DNA of 64,000 nt, taken from the NCBI RefSeq assembly GCF_900117425.1, contig NZ_FPEH01000011.1, positions 248,001-312,000 on the forward strand, read 5' to 3'. Below, one piece after another: positions 26,743 to 35,209 of this stretch. This DNA is from Novosphingobium sp. NDB2Meth1. Lineage in GTDB: Bacteria; Pseudomonadota; Alphaproteobacteria; Sphingomonadales; Sphingomonadaceae. Both the position numbers and the translations under genes were made by a program. Below the pieces are notes generated by a model. It made no database searches. It was not told the origin of the DNA and saw only the letters and a list, made by a program, of their open reading frames with translations. Numbering within the stretch: the first letter of the stretch is position 1; each line of letters starts with the position of its first letter.

Positions 26743-27438
26743 ATGAGTGAAGGACCCGAGCACGACGCCGTCGGAGGGCGCACGGCCCGTGCCACGCAGC
26801 GCGACAAGGTCTACCTTGATCTCAAGCGGATGCTCATGCTCGGAAGCTTTCCCGCCGGTGCCTCGCTCCCCGTGCGCAAGCTCTGCGAGGAGCTCGGCGT
26901 CGGCACCATGCCGGTGCGCGATGCGGTGCAGCGCCTCGCCGCCGAAGGCGCGCTCGATGCGCTGCCCAACGGCCGGCTGCGCGTGCCCTTGCTCGAAACG
27001 GCCGAGATCGAGGAACTCTTCGCACTGCGCCTGCTGATCGAACCGCATGCCGCGGCCCGCGCCGCCGAAGCGGCGACCGGCGAAACGTTCGCCAATCTGG
27101 AAGCCGCGCTCGCCGCACTGGAGTCCTTCGATCTCCCTGCCGCGGTCGATAGCGCGCAGCTCTCTGCAAACCTCGCCTTCCACTTCGCGATCTACCGGAT
27201 GACCGGATCGCCGCAGCTGGTCCAGATCATCGAGAACCTGTGGCTGCGCTTCGGCCCGCTGCTGACCGGCTTCATGACCACCGGCGACTGCGCGCAGGCC
27301 TACCGCGCCGAGCAGACGGTGCTCCACCGCCGTCTCGTCGAGGCCGTGCGCATGCGCGATCCGGACTTCGCCCGAAGTGCGATGAAGGCGATCATCGAGC
27401 GCAGCAGCCGTGCCGCCCGCGAGATCGGCGCGCGCTGA
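26743..27438 (+). CDS. GntR family regulator, FCD (FadR-like) subfamily
   Basis: 231 aa. Winged helix at about 22-90 (VYLDLKRMLMLGSFPAGASL, LCEELGVGTMPVRDAVQRLA), then the helical FCD ligand domain with ELFALRLLIEPHAAARAA, FHFAIYRMTGSPQL and a late histidine in LHRRLVEAVRMRD. Members sense small carboxylates or amino acids. It is divergent from the hydrolase-TonB-decarboxylase operon, which it probably controls. The long upstream reading in the same frame is antisense to those genes and was not used. Confidence 0.92.
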   Translation: MSEGPEHDAVGGRTARATQRDKVYLDLKRMLMLGSFPAGASLPVRKLCEELGVGTMPVRDAVQRLAAEGALDALPNGRLRVPLLETAEIEELFALRLLIEPHAAARAAEAATGETFANLEAALAALESFDLPAAVDSAQLSANLAFHFAIYRMTGSPQLVQIIENLWLRFGPLLTGFMTTGDCAQAYRAEQTVLHRRLVEAVRMRDPDFARSAMKAIIERSSRAAREIGAR

Positions 27439-27446
27439 CCCGGCGC

Positions 27447-27866
27447 TCATGCTGTGGGCTCCACAACCGGAAGCAGCGCCGCCGCGCGCTCGCGCAGCGC
27501 CGGGCTGAGCGGTGCAGACCGGCGCGCAGCCTTGTCGAAACGCACCGAGACCGCCAACATCCGCGCATGGACCACCGCGCCATCGGTGGAGCGCATTTCG
27601 TGCACCGCGCGCAGCGACGACGTGCCCATGGCCTCGATCATGCTGTCGATCACCACCAGCGCGCCCGCCGGCACTTCGGCGCGGTAGTCGATCTCGTGCC
27701 GCACATCCGCCCACGACAGCGCCGGATCATCGCCGATGCCGCGCGTGAGCAGGTCCATCAGGTGATAGGACGCGACATCGAACATCAGCATGTACTGCGA
27801 TGTCGTCAGATGCCCCTGCTGGTCGCAGAGCCAGGGGAAGGCCACGCCGCGATAGGTCTCGGCCAT
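27447..27866 (-). CDS. Acyl-CoA thioesterase (4HBT hotdog fold)
   Basis: 139 aa. GVAFPWLCDQQGHLTTSQYM contains the D-x-x-G-H(-like) active-site block of 4-hydroxybenzoyl-CoA thioesterases (D at residue 15), followed by VRHEIDYRAEVPAGALVVI. Its ATG shares a base with the BKACE stop (TGATG). A BKACE enzyme makes a new CoA thioester, and a coupled thioesterase is known in carnitine degradation (dehydrocarnitine cleavage followed by betainyl-CoA hydrolysis). That parallel suggests it hydrolyses the BKACE product here. Confidence 0.87.
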   Translation of the reverse strand: MAETYRGVAFPWLCDQQGHLTTSQYMLMFDVASYHLMDLLTRGIGDDPALSWADVRHEIDYRAEVPAGALVVIDSMIEAMGTSSLRAVHEMRSTDGAVVHARMLAVSVRFDKAARRSAPLSPALRERAAALLPVVEPTA

Positions 27867-28801
27867 CAGAACGCCACCTTGTCGCCGCCCTTGAGGCTCA
27901 GCATCTCGCGCGCCTCGGCAGGCGTGGCGATCTCCAGCCCGAGGCTTTCGAGAATGCCGCGGATCTTGCGCACCTGCTGCGCATTGCTCTGAGCCAGCTG
28001 GCCGCGCTCGATATAGAGGCTGTCTTCCAGCCCGACCCGCACGTTGCCGCCAAGCAGCGCGCCCATCGCAAGGAAGCGCATCTGGTCGCGCCCGATGGCG
28101 AAGCACGAGAGGTAGTAATCATCACCGAACAGCCGGTCGGCGGTTTCCTTCATGTGGAGCAGATGGCTGAACTGCGGCCCGATCCCGCCGAGCACACCAA
28201 GGATGCACTGGATCAGCATCGGCCCGCGGATGAGCCCGCGATCCCGGAAATGCGCGAGGTTGTAGAGGTGGCCGACGTCGTAGCACTCGTACTCGAACAT
28301 CGTGCCGCGTTCGTGATGCAGCTCGGTGATGATCTGCTCGATCTGTGCGAAGGTATTGCTCTGGAAGCCGCTGCGGGTGCTTTCGAGAAAGGGCTTCTCC
28401 CAGTCGTACTTCCAGTCGGTATAGCGCTCGGCGAGGCCGTGCGCGCCGAAGTTCATCGTGCCCATGTTGAGCGAAGTGAGCTCCGGGCTGGCGCGGCGCG
28501 GGGCGGCAAGCCGGTCGTCGATGGTCATGCCCGGGCCGCCGCCGGTGGTGATGTTGATCACCGCGTCAGTCATCTGCCGGATGCGTGGCAGGAACTGCAT
28601 GAACACATCGGCATCGGCAGTGGGCCGCCCGTCTTCAGGATTGCGCGCGTGGAGATGGAGGATCGCTGCCCCCGCCTCCGCCGCTTCGACTGATTGCTCC
28701 ACGATCTGGTCCGGCGTGATCGGCAGGTGGGGTGACATCGTCGGCGTGTGGATCGAGCCGGTCACCGCACAGGTGATCACCACTTTGCCCGCCTTGCGCA
28801 T
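27866..28801 (-). CDS. Beta-keto acid cleavage enzyme (BKACE, DUF849)
   Basis: 311 aa. Zinc histidines are in ILHLHARNPEDGRPTAD (H49, H51), and the late RVGLEDSLYIERG block carries the third site glutamate. BKACE enzymes condense a beta-keto acid with acetyl-CoA and split it into acetoacetate and a new CoA ester. The founding case is 3-keto-5-aminohexanoate cleavage in lysine fermentation. The substrate varies with the pocket and cannot be read here. Coupled to a thioesterase, divergent from an SDR that could make the keto acid. Confidence 0.93.
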   Translation of the reverse strand: MRKAGKVVITCAVTGSIHTPTMSPHLPITPDQIVEQSVEAAEAGAAILHLHARNPEDGRPTADADVFMQFLPRIRQMTDAVINITTGGGPGMTIDDRLAAPRRASPELTSLNMGTMNFGAHGLAERYTDWKYDWEKPFLESTRSGFQSNTFAQIEQIITELHHERGTMFEYECYDVGHLYNLAHFRDRGLIRGPMLIQCILGVLGGIGPQFSHLLHMKETADRLFGDDYYLSCFAIGRDQMRFLAMGALLGGNVRVGLEDSLYIERGQLAQSNAQQVRKIRGILESLGLEIATPAEAREMLSLKGGDKVAF

Positions 28802-28934
28802 GCCCCGCTTCTCCCCTTGCCGTGGCGCTGCCTGCCGTGTCCCCGGATTTTCATCTCTACCGGCGTCATCCTACACGCCGGAAGATTGTCTCTGGCAATA
28901 TCTGCTATACCAGTTTAAGAATGCTGCCAAGACA

Positions 28935-28948
28935 ATTTTGATCAAATT
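28935..28948. promoter_or_regulatory. Palindromic site ATTTTGATCAAATT upstream of the SDR
   Basis: The core TTTGATCAAA is a perfect palindrome, 10 bp before the SDR start and close to its ribosome site. The identical 14 bases occur at 35169-35182 in front of the DUF2817 gene. Also in this 157-bp divergent region are CTGG-N14-CCAG (28892-28913) and a CCGGCGT hairpin (28860-28881). A FadR-like GntR regulator is the likeliest reader because such a gene lies 0.8 kb away. Confidence 0.55.
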
Positions 28949-28958
28949 CGGAGAGGGC

Positions 28959-29744
28959 ATGGAATCGCAGGGTGACGAGAAGCAAGCCGAGGATGCCGGT
29001 CTGGTCGTCGTCACCGGCGGCGCCACCAGCGTCGGCCGGGCCACCGCGCTCGCCTTTGCCGAGGCTGGACGGCGCGTCTTCGTGGCGGACCGTTCGGACG
29101 AAGCGATTGCTGCGCTCACCCACCCCGCGATTGCCGCGCGCTGTGTCGATGTGATGGATGAAGGCGCCGTCGCCAGCTTTTTCGCCGAAGTGCGCGGCAG
29201 CGGGCCGGTCGAAGTGCTCGTCAACACCGTCGGGCTTGGCGGCCCGCGCGGTTTGGCCGAGGACCTCGGCTATCAGGACTTCATGGAAACCATCGCCGGA
29301 TCGGCCGGTGCCGCGTTCCTCTGCTGCCGCGAAGTCATCCCGCAGATGAAGGCGCGCGGGCGCGGTGCGATCATCAACTTTTCGAGCTCCTCCACCCGCA
29401 CCGGCCTGCCCGGACGCACCGCCTATATCGCAGCCAAAGGCGCGCTCGAGGCGATGACGCGCAATCTGGCGCGCGAGCTGGGGCCCTTCGGCGTGCGCAT
29501 CAACGCCATCCTCCCCGGCGCGATCGACAACCCCCGGCTCGATGCGCTTATCCGCACCGGTGCCGCAGAGCGCGGCGAGAGCCCGGAAGCCTTCGAGCGG
29601 CACCTGCTGCGCTTCATCTCGATGCGCACGCGCATTGCAGTGGAGGATCTTGCCGCCACTGTCCTGTTCCTCGCCTCCCCCGCCGCGCGCCATATCACCG
29701 GGCAATTGCTGGGCGTGGATGGCAACGCGGAATGGGAGGAGTAG
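28959..29744 (+). CDS. SDR family NAD(P)-dependent oxidoreductase
   Basis: 261 aa. Cofactor motif VTGGATSVG at about 18-26, a modified VNTVG in place of NNAG, catalytic serine in NFSSSS, YIAAK, and TGQLLGVDGNAEW at the end. Start ATG at 28959 is preceded by GGAGAGGG. It is divergent from BKACE-thioesterase and 32 bp before the second GntR gene. Oxidation of a hydroxy acid to the keto acid used by BKACE would fit but is inference. Confidence 0.9.
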   Translation: MESQGDEKQAEDAGLVVVTGGATSVGRATALAFAEAGRRVFVADRSDEAIAALTHPAIAARCVDVMDEGAVASFFAEVRGSGPVEVLVNTVGLGGPRGLAEDLGYQDFMETIAGSAGAAFLCCREVIPQMKARGRGAIINFSSSSTRTGLPGRTAYIAAKGALEAMTRNLARELGPFGVRINAILPGAIDNPRLDALIRTGAAERGESPEAFERHLLRFISMRTRIAVEDLAATVLFLASPAARHITGQLLGVDGNAEWEE

Positions 29745-29776
29745 GCTTGCGCCATGCCCTGCAAGGAGACGCAGCC

Positions 29777-30526
29777 ATGAACATCGCGGCACCGACGGAA
29801 GGCAGCACCCAGCGCCGCGCGCGCAGCCGCCGCGCGGCACCCGAACTGGCGCAGATCGACCCGTCCGGCGCCGATCCGCTCGAGCAGCAGGTCTATCGCA
29901 GCATCCGCGATGCACTGATCGGCGGCCGGGTGGCGGCTGGTGTCGGCCTTTCGGTACGTTCGCTCGCCGAAACGCTGGGAGTCAGCGCCGCGCCGGTGCG
30001 CGATGCGCTGAAACGGCTGGAGGCCGACGGCGTGCTCTTCGCACGGCCCCGCAGCGGCTTCTCCACCCGCCCGCTCGACGCCGCCGAGTATGCCGACCTC
30101 CTCGACGTCCGGCTTCGGCTGGAGCCCCATGCCGCCGCGCTCGCCGCGCGCCGCGCGCGGCCCGACGACCTCGCCGCCATCGCCGCAGCGCACGAAGGCT
30201 ATAGCCGTGCGCTGGCCGAAGGCGCGGAAGGGACACGCATTGCCGCACATAACCAGCGCTTCCACTTCGCGATCTACCGCGCGGCGCAGAACCCCGTCCT
30301 GCTCGATCTGATCTCCAACCTGTGGGTCCGCCTCGGGCCGGTGCTCGCCCGGGTGACGCCCGACCTGATCCCCGGCGGGCATGATCACCACGCGCTGGCG
30401 CTCGACGCCATCCGCGAAGGCCGCGCCGATATCGCCGCTCAGGCCATCGACGAAGACCTCTCCGGCGCCGCGCGCAGCATTTCAGCGACGATCGCAGCCC
30501 TGCAGGCATCGGATGGCAATGGCTGA
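29777..30526 (+). CDS. GntR family regulator, FCD subfamily
   Basis: 249 aa. After a 40-residue disordered start comes the winged helix (QQVYRSIRDALIGGRVAAG, LAETLGVSAAPVRDALKRLE), then the FCD domain with LLDVRLRLEPHAAALAARR, FHFAIYRAAQNPVLL and HDHHALALDAIREGRAD. AAGGAG lies upstream of the ATG. It sits between the SDR and MFS genes, so autoregulation within this operon is likely. Candidate reader of the two TTTGATCAAA sites. Confidence 0.92.
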   Translation: MNIAAPTEGSTQRRARSRRAAPELAQIDPSGADPLEQQVYRSIRDALIGGRVAAGVGLSVRSLAETLGVSAAPVRDALKRLEADGVLFARPRSGFSTRPLDAAEYADLLDVRLRLEPHAAALAARRARPDDLAAIAAAHEGYSRALAEGAEGTRIAAHNQRFHFAIYRAAQNPVLLDLISNLWVRLGPVLARVTPDLIPGGHDHHALALDAIREGRADIAAQAIDEDLSGAARSISATIAALQASDGNG

Positions 30527-31826
30527 AGTCTCCACCCGCGCGGCCTGGACCACGGTCGGCGTGCTGACGCTGGCCTATGTGTTCTCCTATCTCGACCGGC
30601 AGATCCTTGTCCTGCTGGTCGGGCCGGTGCGGGCTGATCTCCAGATCGGCGATACCGCGTTCAGCCTGCTTGCCGGCGCCGCTTTCGCGCTCTTCTACGC
30701 GGTCATGGCGCTCCCGCTCGCGGTGATTGCTGACCGCGGTTCGCGCAAACGTCTGATCCTCGCCGGGGTCGCCGTCTGGGGCAGTATGACGATCCTGTGC
30801 GGCCTCAGCACCAGCTTTGCCATGCTGTTCTTCGCGCGCATGGGGGTGGGTATCGGTGAAGCGGCGCTCACGCCCACCGCCTATTCGCTGATTGCAGACC
30901 TGTTCGCGCCGGAAAAGCGCGGGCGGGCGATGGGGGTGTTCACCACGGCGACATTCCTCGGCAGCGGGCTCTCGCTGCTTGGCGGCGGCGCGGTGGTCAC
31001 GCTGGTGAGCGGGATGCCGCCGGGGGCCGCTCCCTTCGGCCTTCATCCATGGCAGCTCGCTTTCGTCGCGGTCGGTGCGCTTACGCTGCTGCTGCTCCTG
31101 CCGCTGCGCGCGATTGCCGATCCACCCCGACACCACGCGGCGCAGACAAGCGGCCTCGGCGCAGCCGCCGCGCATATCTGGCGTGAACGCGCGGCCTACG
31201 CGCCGATGTTCCTTGGCATTCCTTTCGCCAGCATGATCGTCTACGGCGTGCAGGCTTGGCTGCCGACGCTATTCATCCGCGGCTATGGCTGGAGCGCGGG
31301 CGAAGCGGGCGCGATGCTTGGCGCGGTCACACTGGTGGCCGGTATCGGCGGCGGCATTGCCAGTGGCGCTTTGGCAGACCGTTGGCGCGCGCGCGGCAAA
31401 GGCGATGCGGCGCTGCGGCTCAACGCCATGCTGGTCGTCATCTCCGTACCGCTGCCTGCGCTGATCGCCTTCGCCCCGAGCGCCACGGCCGCGCTGGTCA
31501 TGGCCGGGCTGTTCGTACTCGTTTCGTCGCTCACCGTCCCGCTAGCGCCAACCGCGCTGCAGGCGATCACCCCACCGCCGCTGCGCGCGCAAGTCTCGGC
31601 GCTGTTCCTGCTCGCGGTCAATCTCGTCGGCATCGGCGTCGGCCCGACCGCTGTCGCGCTCGCCAGCGACCTCGTGTTTTCCGGCGACAAGGCCATCGGC
31701 TCGGCGCTCGCGCTGGTGGGAACGCTTAGTTACCTCGCGAGCGCGCTGCTGCTGTTGCGCGGGCTCGGGGCCTATGGCCGCACCGTTGTGGCGTTGGAAG
31801 GAGGATCAGATGTCATCAGGGTTTAG
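30513..31826 (+). CDS. MFS transporter
   Basis: 437 aa, about 12 membrane segments. The N-terminal FSYLDRQILVLLVGPVRADL carries the D-R motif of spinster-like permeases, with ADRGSRKRLI after TM2. The start ATG-GCA-ATG overlaps the end of the GntR gene; either ATG is possible (30513 or 30519). The 3' end overlaps the amidase gene by 17 bp. The overlaps show that regulator, transporter and amidase are one transcription unit. Probably imports or exports the amidase substrate or product. Confidence 0.9.
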   Translation: MAMAEVSTRAAWTTVGVLTLAYVFSYLDRQILVLLVGPVRADLQIGDTAFSLLAGAAFALFYAVMALPLAVIADRGSRKRLILAGVAVWGSMTILCGLSTSFAMLFFARMGVGIGEAALTPTAYSLIADLFAPEKRGRAMGVFTTATFLGSGLSLLGGGAVVTLVSGMPPGAAPFGLHPWQLAFVAVGALTLLLLLPLRAIADPPRHHAAQTSGLGAAAAHIWRERAAYAPMFLGIPFASMIVYGVQAWLPTLFIRGYGWSAGEAGAMLGAVTLVAGIGGGIASGALADRWRARGKGDAALRLNAMLVVISVPLPALIAFAPSATAALVMAGLFVLVSSLTVPLAPTALQAITPPPLRAQVSALFLLAVNLVGIGVGPTAVALASDLVFSGDKAIGSALALVGTLSYLASALLLLRGLGAYGRTVVALEGGSDVIRV

Positions 31827-34050
31827 CCGCCTGTTGTTGTTCGTCTCGGCATTGCTCCTCAGCGCCGGCGCCGCGCAGGCTGAACCCGCTCCGCAGCCGG
31901 GCGCACCGGAAATCTACCGCGACGGCTGGGACGTGCCGCATATCTATGCCGCCAGCGAGGCGGACGGCTACTTCGCGCTCGGCTATGCCATGGCGCAGGA
32001 CCGCATCGCCGGCCTCGCCTTCAGCGTCCTTCGCGCACGCGGCATGCTCGCGGAAAACCTCACGCCCGCCGATATTCCTGCCTATGCGCGGATGCTGGCA
32101 AGCACGCAGGACGATCTCGTCGCGCTCGATTACGAAGCGCGGCTGTGGCAGCTCCATGCCCATGCGCAGCGGGCCGCCGCGCGGCTGGAGCCGCAAGTGC
32201 AGCGCGATTACGCCGCATTCATCGGCGGCATTGCGGCATGGCGGAAGGCCAATCCGGCGCGCGTGCCGAGCTGGGCACCGGCAGACATCACCGTGGCCGA
32301 TCTCGTCGCGCTGGGCCATTCGGATGTCTGGATGTCGTACTGGGCCGGCATCGGCAGCGACGATTGCGTGCGCGGCGGCGTGGAACCCTTCCGTCCCAAG
32401 GCAGGCCCGCGCGGCGCGTCCAATGGCTGGGTGCTGATGCCGAGCCGGACCACCACCGGCGGCGCAGTCCTGCTCTCCGATCCGCACGGACCGATCGATG
32501 GCCGCTTCGTCTATGAATACCGGCTCCATGCCCCGGGACTGGAATCGGCAGGCTTCGCGCAAGGCCCGATGCTTCTGATCGCGCGCAATGCATCGGTCGG
32601 CTGGGCTTTCACCACCGGCTCGCCAGACGTCTCGGACTGCTACGTCGTCCGCCGCGCCGCGAAGGTGGCGTGGCGCTACCGGTTCGATGGCAAGGCGCGG
32701 CAGATCATGCGATTTCCCATCAATATCGCGGTCAAAAGTGGGCCAAAACTGCACTTCACCGGCGCATATACGCGCCACAACGGCGTCTATTCCCCGGTGA
32801 TCGCTGAGGACGCCAGAAAGGTCTGGATCGTCTCCACCCCCTACATCGAACATCTCGAAGGCATCCACAACGCCGCCTGGCGCATGAATCGCGCCCACCG
32901 CGCCGGGGATTTCGCGCAGGCGCTCGACGTGCCCGGAATGCCGATCCAGAACGTGACCGCCGCCGATACCCACGGCGACAGCTTCTACATCCACGCCGGC
33001 ATGACCCCGCGCCGCCCGCCGGGTTTCGACTGGCAGCAACCGCAGGACGGCAACACCTCGCGGACGGCATGGCGCGGCTATCACCCGACAAGCGATCTCT
33101 TCACGCTGCGCTCGCCGGCCGCCGGCTACGTCGCGAACAACAATGTCGATCCGCGCTTCATGTATCCCGATGGCGAACCGACGGCCGCTGCGAAAATGCC
33201 CAACTATCTCCTTGCCGAAGGCTGGACGCCCGAAGGCCGCCGCACCGACCGCGAGGACCGGTTCCTGCTCGCAATAGCCGGAACGCCGAAGTTCGACGAG
33301 GAAACAGCGCGGCAGATGGCGCTCGATGTCACGGTTTCGCGCAGCGACCGCTGGACCGCGCTGGTGAAGGCGGCAGCCTCTGCCGCGCCGGGCAACGGCG
33401 CCTTCACTGCCGATCTTGCCAAGTTCGACGGTGCGCTCAGGGCGGATTCCACCGCCGCGCTCAAATACATGCTCTGGCGCCGCGCGCTTCGGCCCGAACT
33501 CAATGACGCGACCGCCCGCAATCTCGCCGATGTCGTGATGCGCGGAGCCACCCCCAGCGCAGACCTCATCGCTGCGGCCGCACGCGCGCTCGACTCCGCC
33601 GAAAAGGAGGCAGCCGTCCTGCCCCAAGGCCTCGCCACGCCCTATGGCGCGGTCTACCGCATCGTCAGCGACGGGGTGAGCCTGCCGATGTCGGGCGGTC
33701 GGCTGGGCGCGGATATCGGCGGCAAGGACAAGCCCGGCCCCGAATGCCGGATCGAGCCGCTGCTGTGCCCGACCACGCTTTTCGCGATCGGCTATGGCCC
33801 GCCCGCTGCCGATGGCACCCGCACCGCCGTCGTAGGCTCGCGGATGATGCGGCTCGATTTCTACGGTCCGCAGGGCATCCGCTCGTTCACGATGCAGAAC
33901 CCCGGCACCAGCCTCGATCCCACTTCCCCCCACGCCACCGACCAGATGCGCGCGCTCGTCAGCCGCCGCGAACTCAAGCCCGTCGCCTGGACGTGGGAGG
34001 CACTCGCGGGCGAGGTCAAAAGCAAGGTAGTGCTGCAGCGCGAACGCTGA
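31810..34050 (+). CDS. Penicillin acylase family N-terminal-nucleophile amidase, exported
   Basis: 746 aa. Signal peptide about 1-24 (LLLFVSALLLSAGAAQA). Family members are made as precursors and cut to alpha and beta chains; the beta-chain nucleophile here should be S204 in GASNGWVLMPSRTTTGG, with AVLLSDPH next to it. The alpha-chain part has RDGWDVPHIYA and FALGYAMAQDRIAGL. They cleave N-acyl bonds (acyl-homoserine lactones, beta-lactams, N-acyl amino acids). GGAAGGAGG directly precedes the ATG. Context with a peptidase and amino-acid oxidation enzymes favours an N-acyl amino acid or related amide. Confidence 0.92.
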   Translation: MSSGFSRLLLFVSALLLSAGAAQAEPAPQPGAPEIYRDGWDVPHIYAASEADGYFALGYAMAQDRIAGLAFSVLRARGMLAENLTPADIPAYARMLASTQDDLVALDYEARLWQLHAHAQRAAARLEPQVQRDYAAFIGGIAAWRKANPARVPSWAPADITVADLVALGHSDVWMSYWAGIGSDDCVRGGVEPFRPKAGPRGASNGWVLMPSRTTTGGAVLLSDPHGPIDGRFVYEYRLHAPGLESAGFAQGPMLLIARNASVGWAFTTGSPDVSDCYVVRRAAKVAWRYRFDGKARQIMRFPINIAVKSGPKLHFTGAYTRHNGVYSPVIAEDARKVWIVSTPYIEHLEGIHNAAWRMNRAHRAGDFAQALDVPGMPIQNVTAADTHGDSFYIHAGMTPRRPPGFDWQQPQDGNTSRTAWRGYHPTSDLFTLRSPAAGYVANNNVDPRFMYPDGEPTAAAKMPNYLLAEGWTPEGRRTDREDRFLLAIAGTPKFDEETARQMALDVTVSRSDRWTALVKAAASAAPGNGAFTADLAKFDGALRADSTAALKYMLWRRALRPELNDATARNLADVVMRGATPSADLIAAAARALDSAEKEAAVLPQGLATPYGAVYRIVSDGVSLPMSGGRLGADIGGKDKPGPECRIEPLLCPTTLFAIGYGPPAADGTRTAVVGSRMMRLDFYGPQGIRSFTMQNPGTSLDPTSPHATDQMRALVSRRELKPVAWTWEALAGEVKSKVVLQRER

Positions 34051-35130
34051 TCAGCGCGGCCCCGGATCAATCACCATCCGGTCGATCGCCGCAAGCCCTG
34101 CCGCCAGCACAGTGCCGCGCCACGCAGGCGCTGCGGGATAGAACTTCTCGCGGCACCACCGGCGCAGCGGCTGTGCTTCGGAACTCGCCAGCGAGCCATA
34201 GTTGGCATGGACCGAATAGGCGCGCATCTGCTCCACATCCCGGTCAATGCCGTCGGTGCCGTATTCCAGCCCGATCGAGCAGACCTCGGGGCGATGCGGC
34301 AGGTCTGCCCAGCTGTCGAACGGCGCGCGCGGATGCTGCGGGATCATCACGTCGCTGCCCTGCAGGAACAGCTGCCCGGAAAACCAATGCTCGGCAAGGG
34401 CATAGCAGCGGCTGCCGGATGGCTGGGTGGGGATGAACAACGCTTCTCCCGGCGCGCCGAAACCGGTGTGGATATCGAGCACATCGATCCGCGCGGCGCT
34501 GCTCGCCCAGCGCGCCCCGCAACCGTCGATCAGCCTGCTCGACCAAGTCGCGCCGCGCCCGTTGAAGCCCATCCCGCGCGGAAAATCGTGCTGGCCCCGG
34601 CGAATACTGCCCGCGACCGCATCGAAGCCCTCGCGCGCGATCAGGTCAGCAAAGGCGCGGTCGGCGGCCTCGCGCTCGGGCCCTGCCACGTGGCGCGGAT
34701 TGATGATCGCCTCGTGCTCGGCATAAAACGAATTTGCCGGGAAATCGGGCCCGCGATAGACGAGGTTGCGGAACAGATCGACATTGTCCTCGTTCTCGCG
34801 CCGGTCCCACGCCGCGCCCCAGGGATTGACCTGATGGAGAAACAGCAGCGCTGTCCCCTCCGGCAACGGCGGACGGTCCGCCCGGTCAAGCCATGCGGTC
34901 TGGATCGCCGCACCGGCATGGCCTTCGATCCCGTGGACGCCCGAGATCACCGCGATCAGCCGTGGCGCCTGTGGATCACCGAGAAACGCGGTAGCCGCCC
35001 CGATTGCCTCCCCGTCAGGCCCGGCAAGCGGATGGGGATGGACCTCGACCAGCGCACCGGCCGACGCTGCGGCAGCCAGGAAGCGCGTCTGCGCCTGTGC
35101 CACCGTATCCGAAAAGGGAAACTCGCTCAC
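34051..35130 (-). CDS. DUF2817 family protein (M14-like zinc carboxypeptidase)
   Basis: 359 aa. The zinc site of M14 metallopeptidases is visible as H66 and E69 in SGVHGIEGHAG and H221 in LDIHTGFG. E289 in GLEYGT is the general base, and NEDNVDLFRN supplies the substrate-carboxylate residues. GTG at 35130 with GGAG six bases upstream is preferred over a TTG four codons earlier. The stop abuts the convergent amidase stop. Probably removes a C-terminal residue or deacylates a small peptide-like compound. The TTTGATCAAA site lies about 40 bp upstream. Confidence 0.87.
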   Translation of the reverse strand: MSEFPFSDTVAQAQTRFLAAAASAGALVEVHPHPLAGPDGEAIGAATAFLGDPQAPRLIAVISGVHGIEGHAGAAIQTAWLDRADRPPLPEGTALLFLHQVNPWGAAWDRRENEDNVDLFRNLVYRGPDFPANSFYAEHEAIINPRHVAGPEREAADRAFADLIAREGFDAVAGSIRRGQHDFPRGMGFNGRGATWSSRLIDGCGARWASSAARIDVLDIHTGFGAPGEALFIPTQPSGSRCYALAEHWFSGQLFLQGSDVMIPQHPRAPFDSWADLPHRPEVCSIGLEYGTDGIDRDVEQMRAYSVHANYGSLASSEAQPLRRWCREKFYPAAPAWRGTVLAAGLAAIDRMVIDPGPR

Positions 35131-35168
35131 GCTGCACTCCAACGCCGGTGGAATGCCGATCCGACCAT

Positions 35169-35182
35169 ATTTTGATCAAATT
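35169..35182. promoter_or_regulatory. Palindromic site ATTTTGATCAAATT upstream of the DUF2817 gene
   Basis: Identical over 14 bases to 28935-28948. It lies in the 79-bp gap between the CoA-transferase stop and the DUF2817 start, 38 bp before the GTG. The AT-rich core stands out in GC-rich surroundings. Confidence 0.55.
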
Positions 35183-35209
35183 GTCCACCGCCGCTACTCA
35201 TGGCCCCCT

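Noticed and set aside
26638..27714. N-terminal extension of the S33 hydrolase across the GntR gene
   Set aside because: The frame stays open upstream but is antisense to the GntR gene; the start at 26637 gives a proper signal peptide and normal length.
31816..33933. A 705-codon open frame on the minus strand
   Set aside because: It lies wholly antisense to the penicillin-acylase gene, has no family-like motif, and long antisense frames are expected in such GC-rich DNA.
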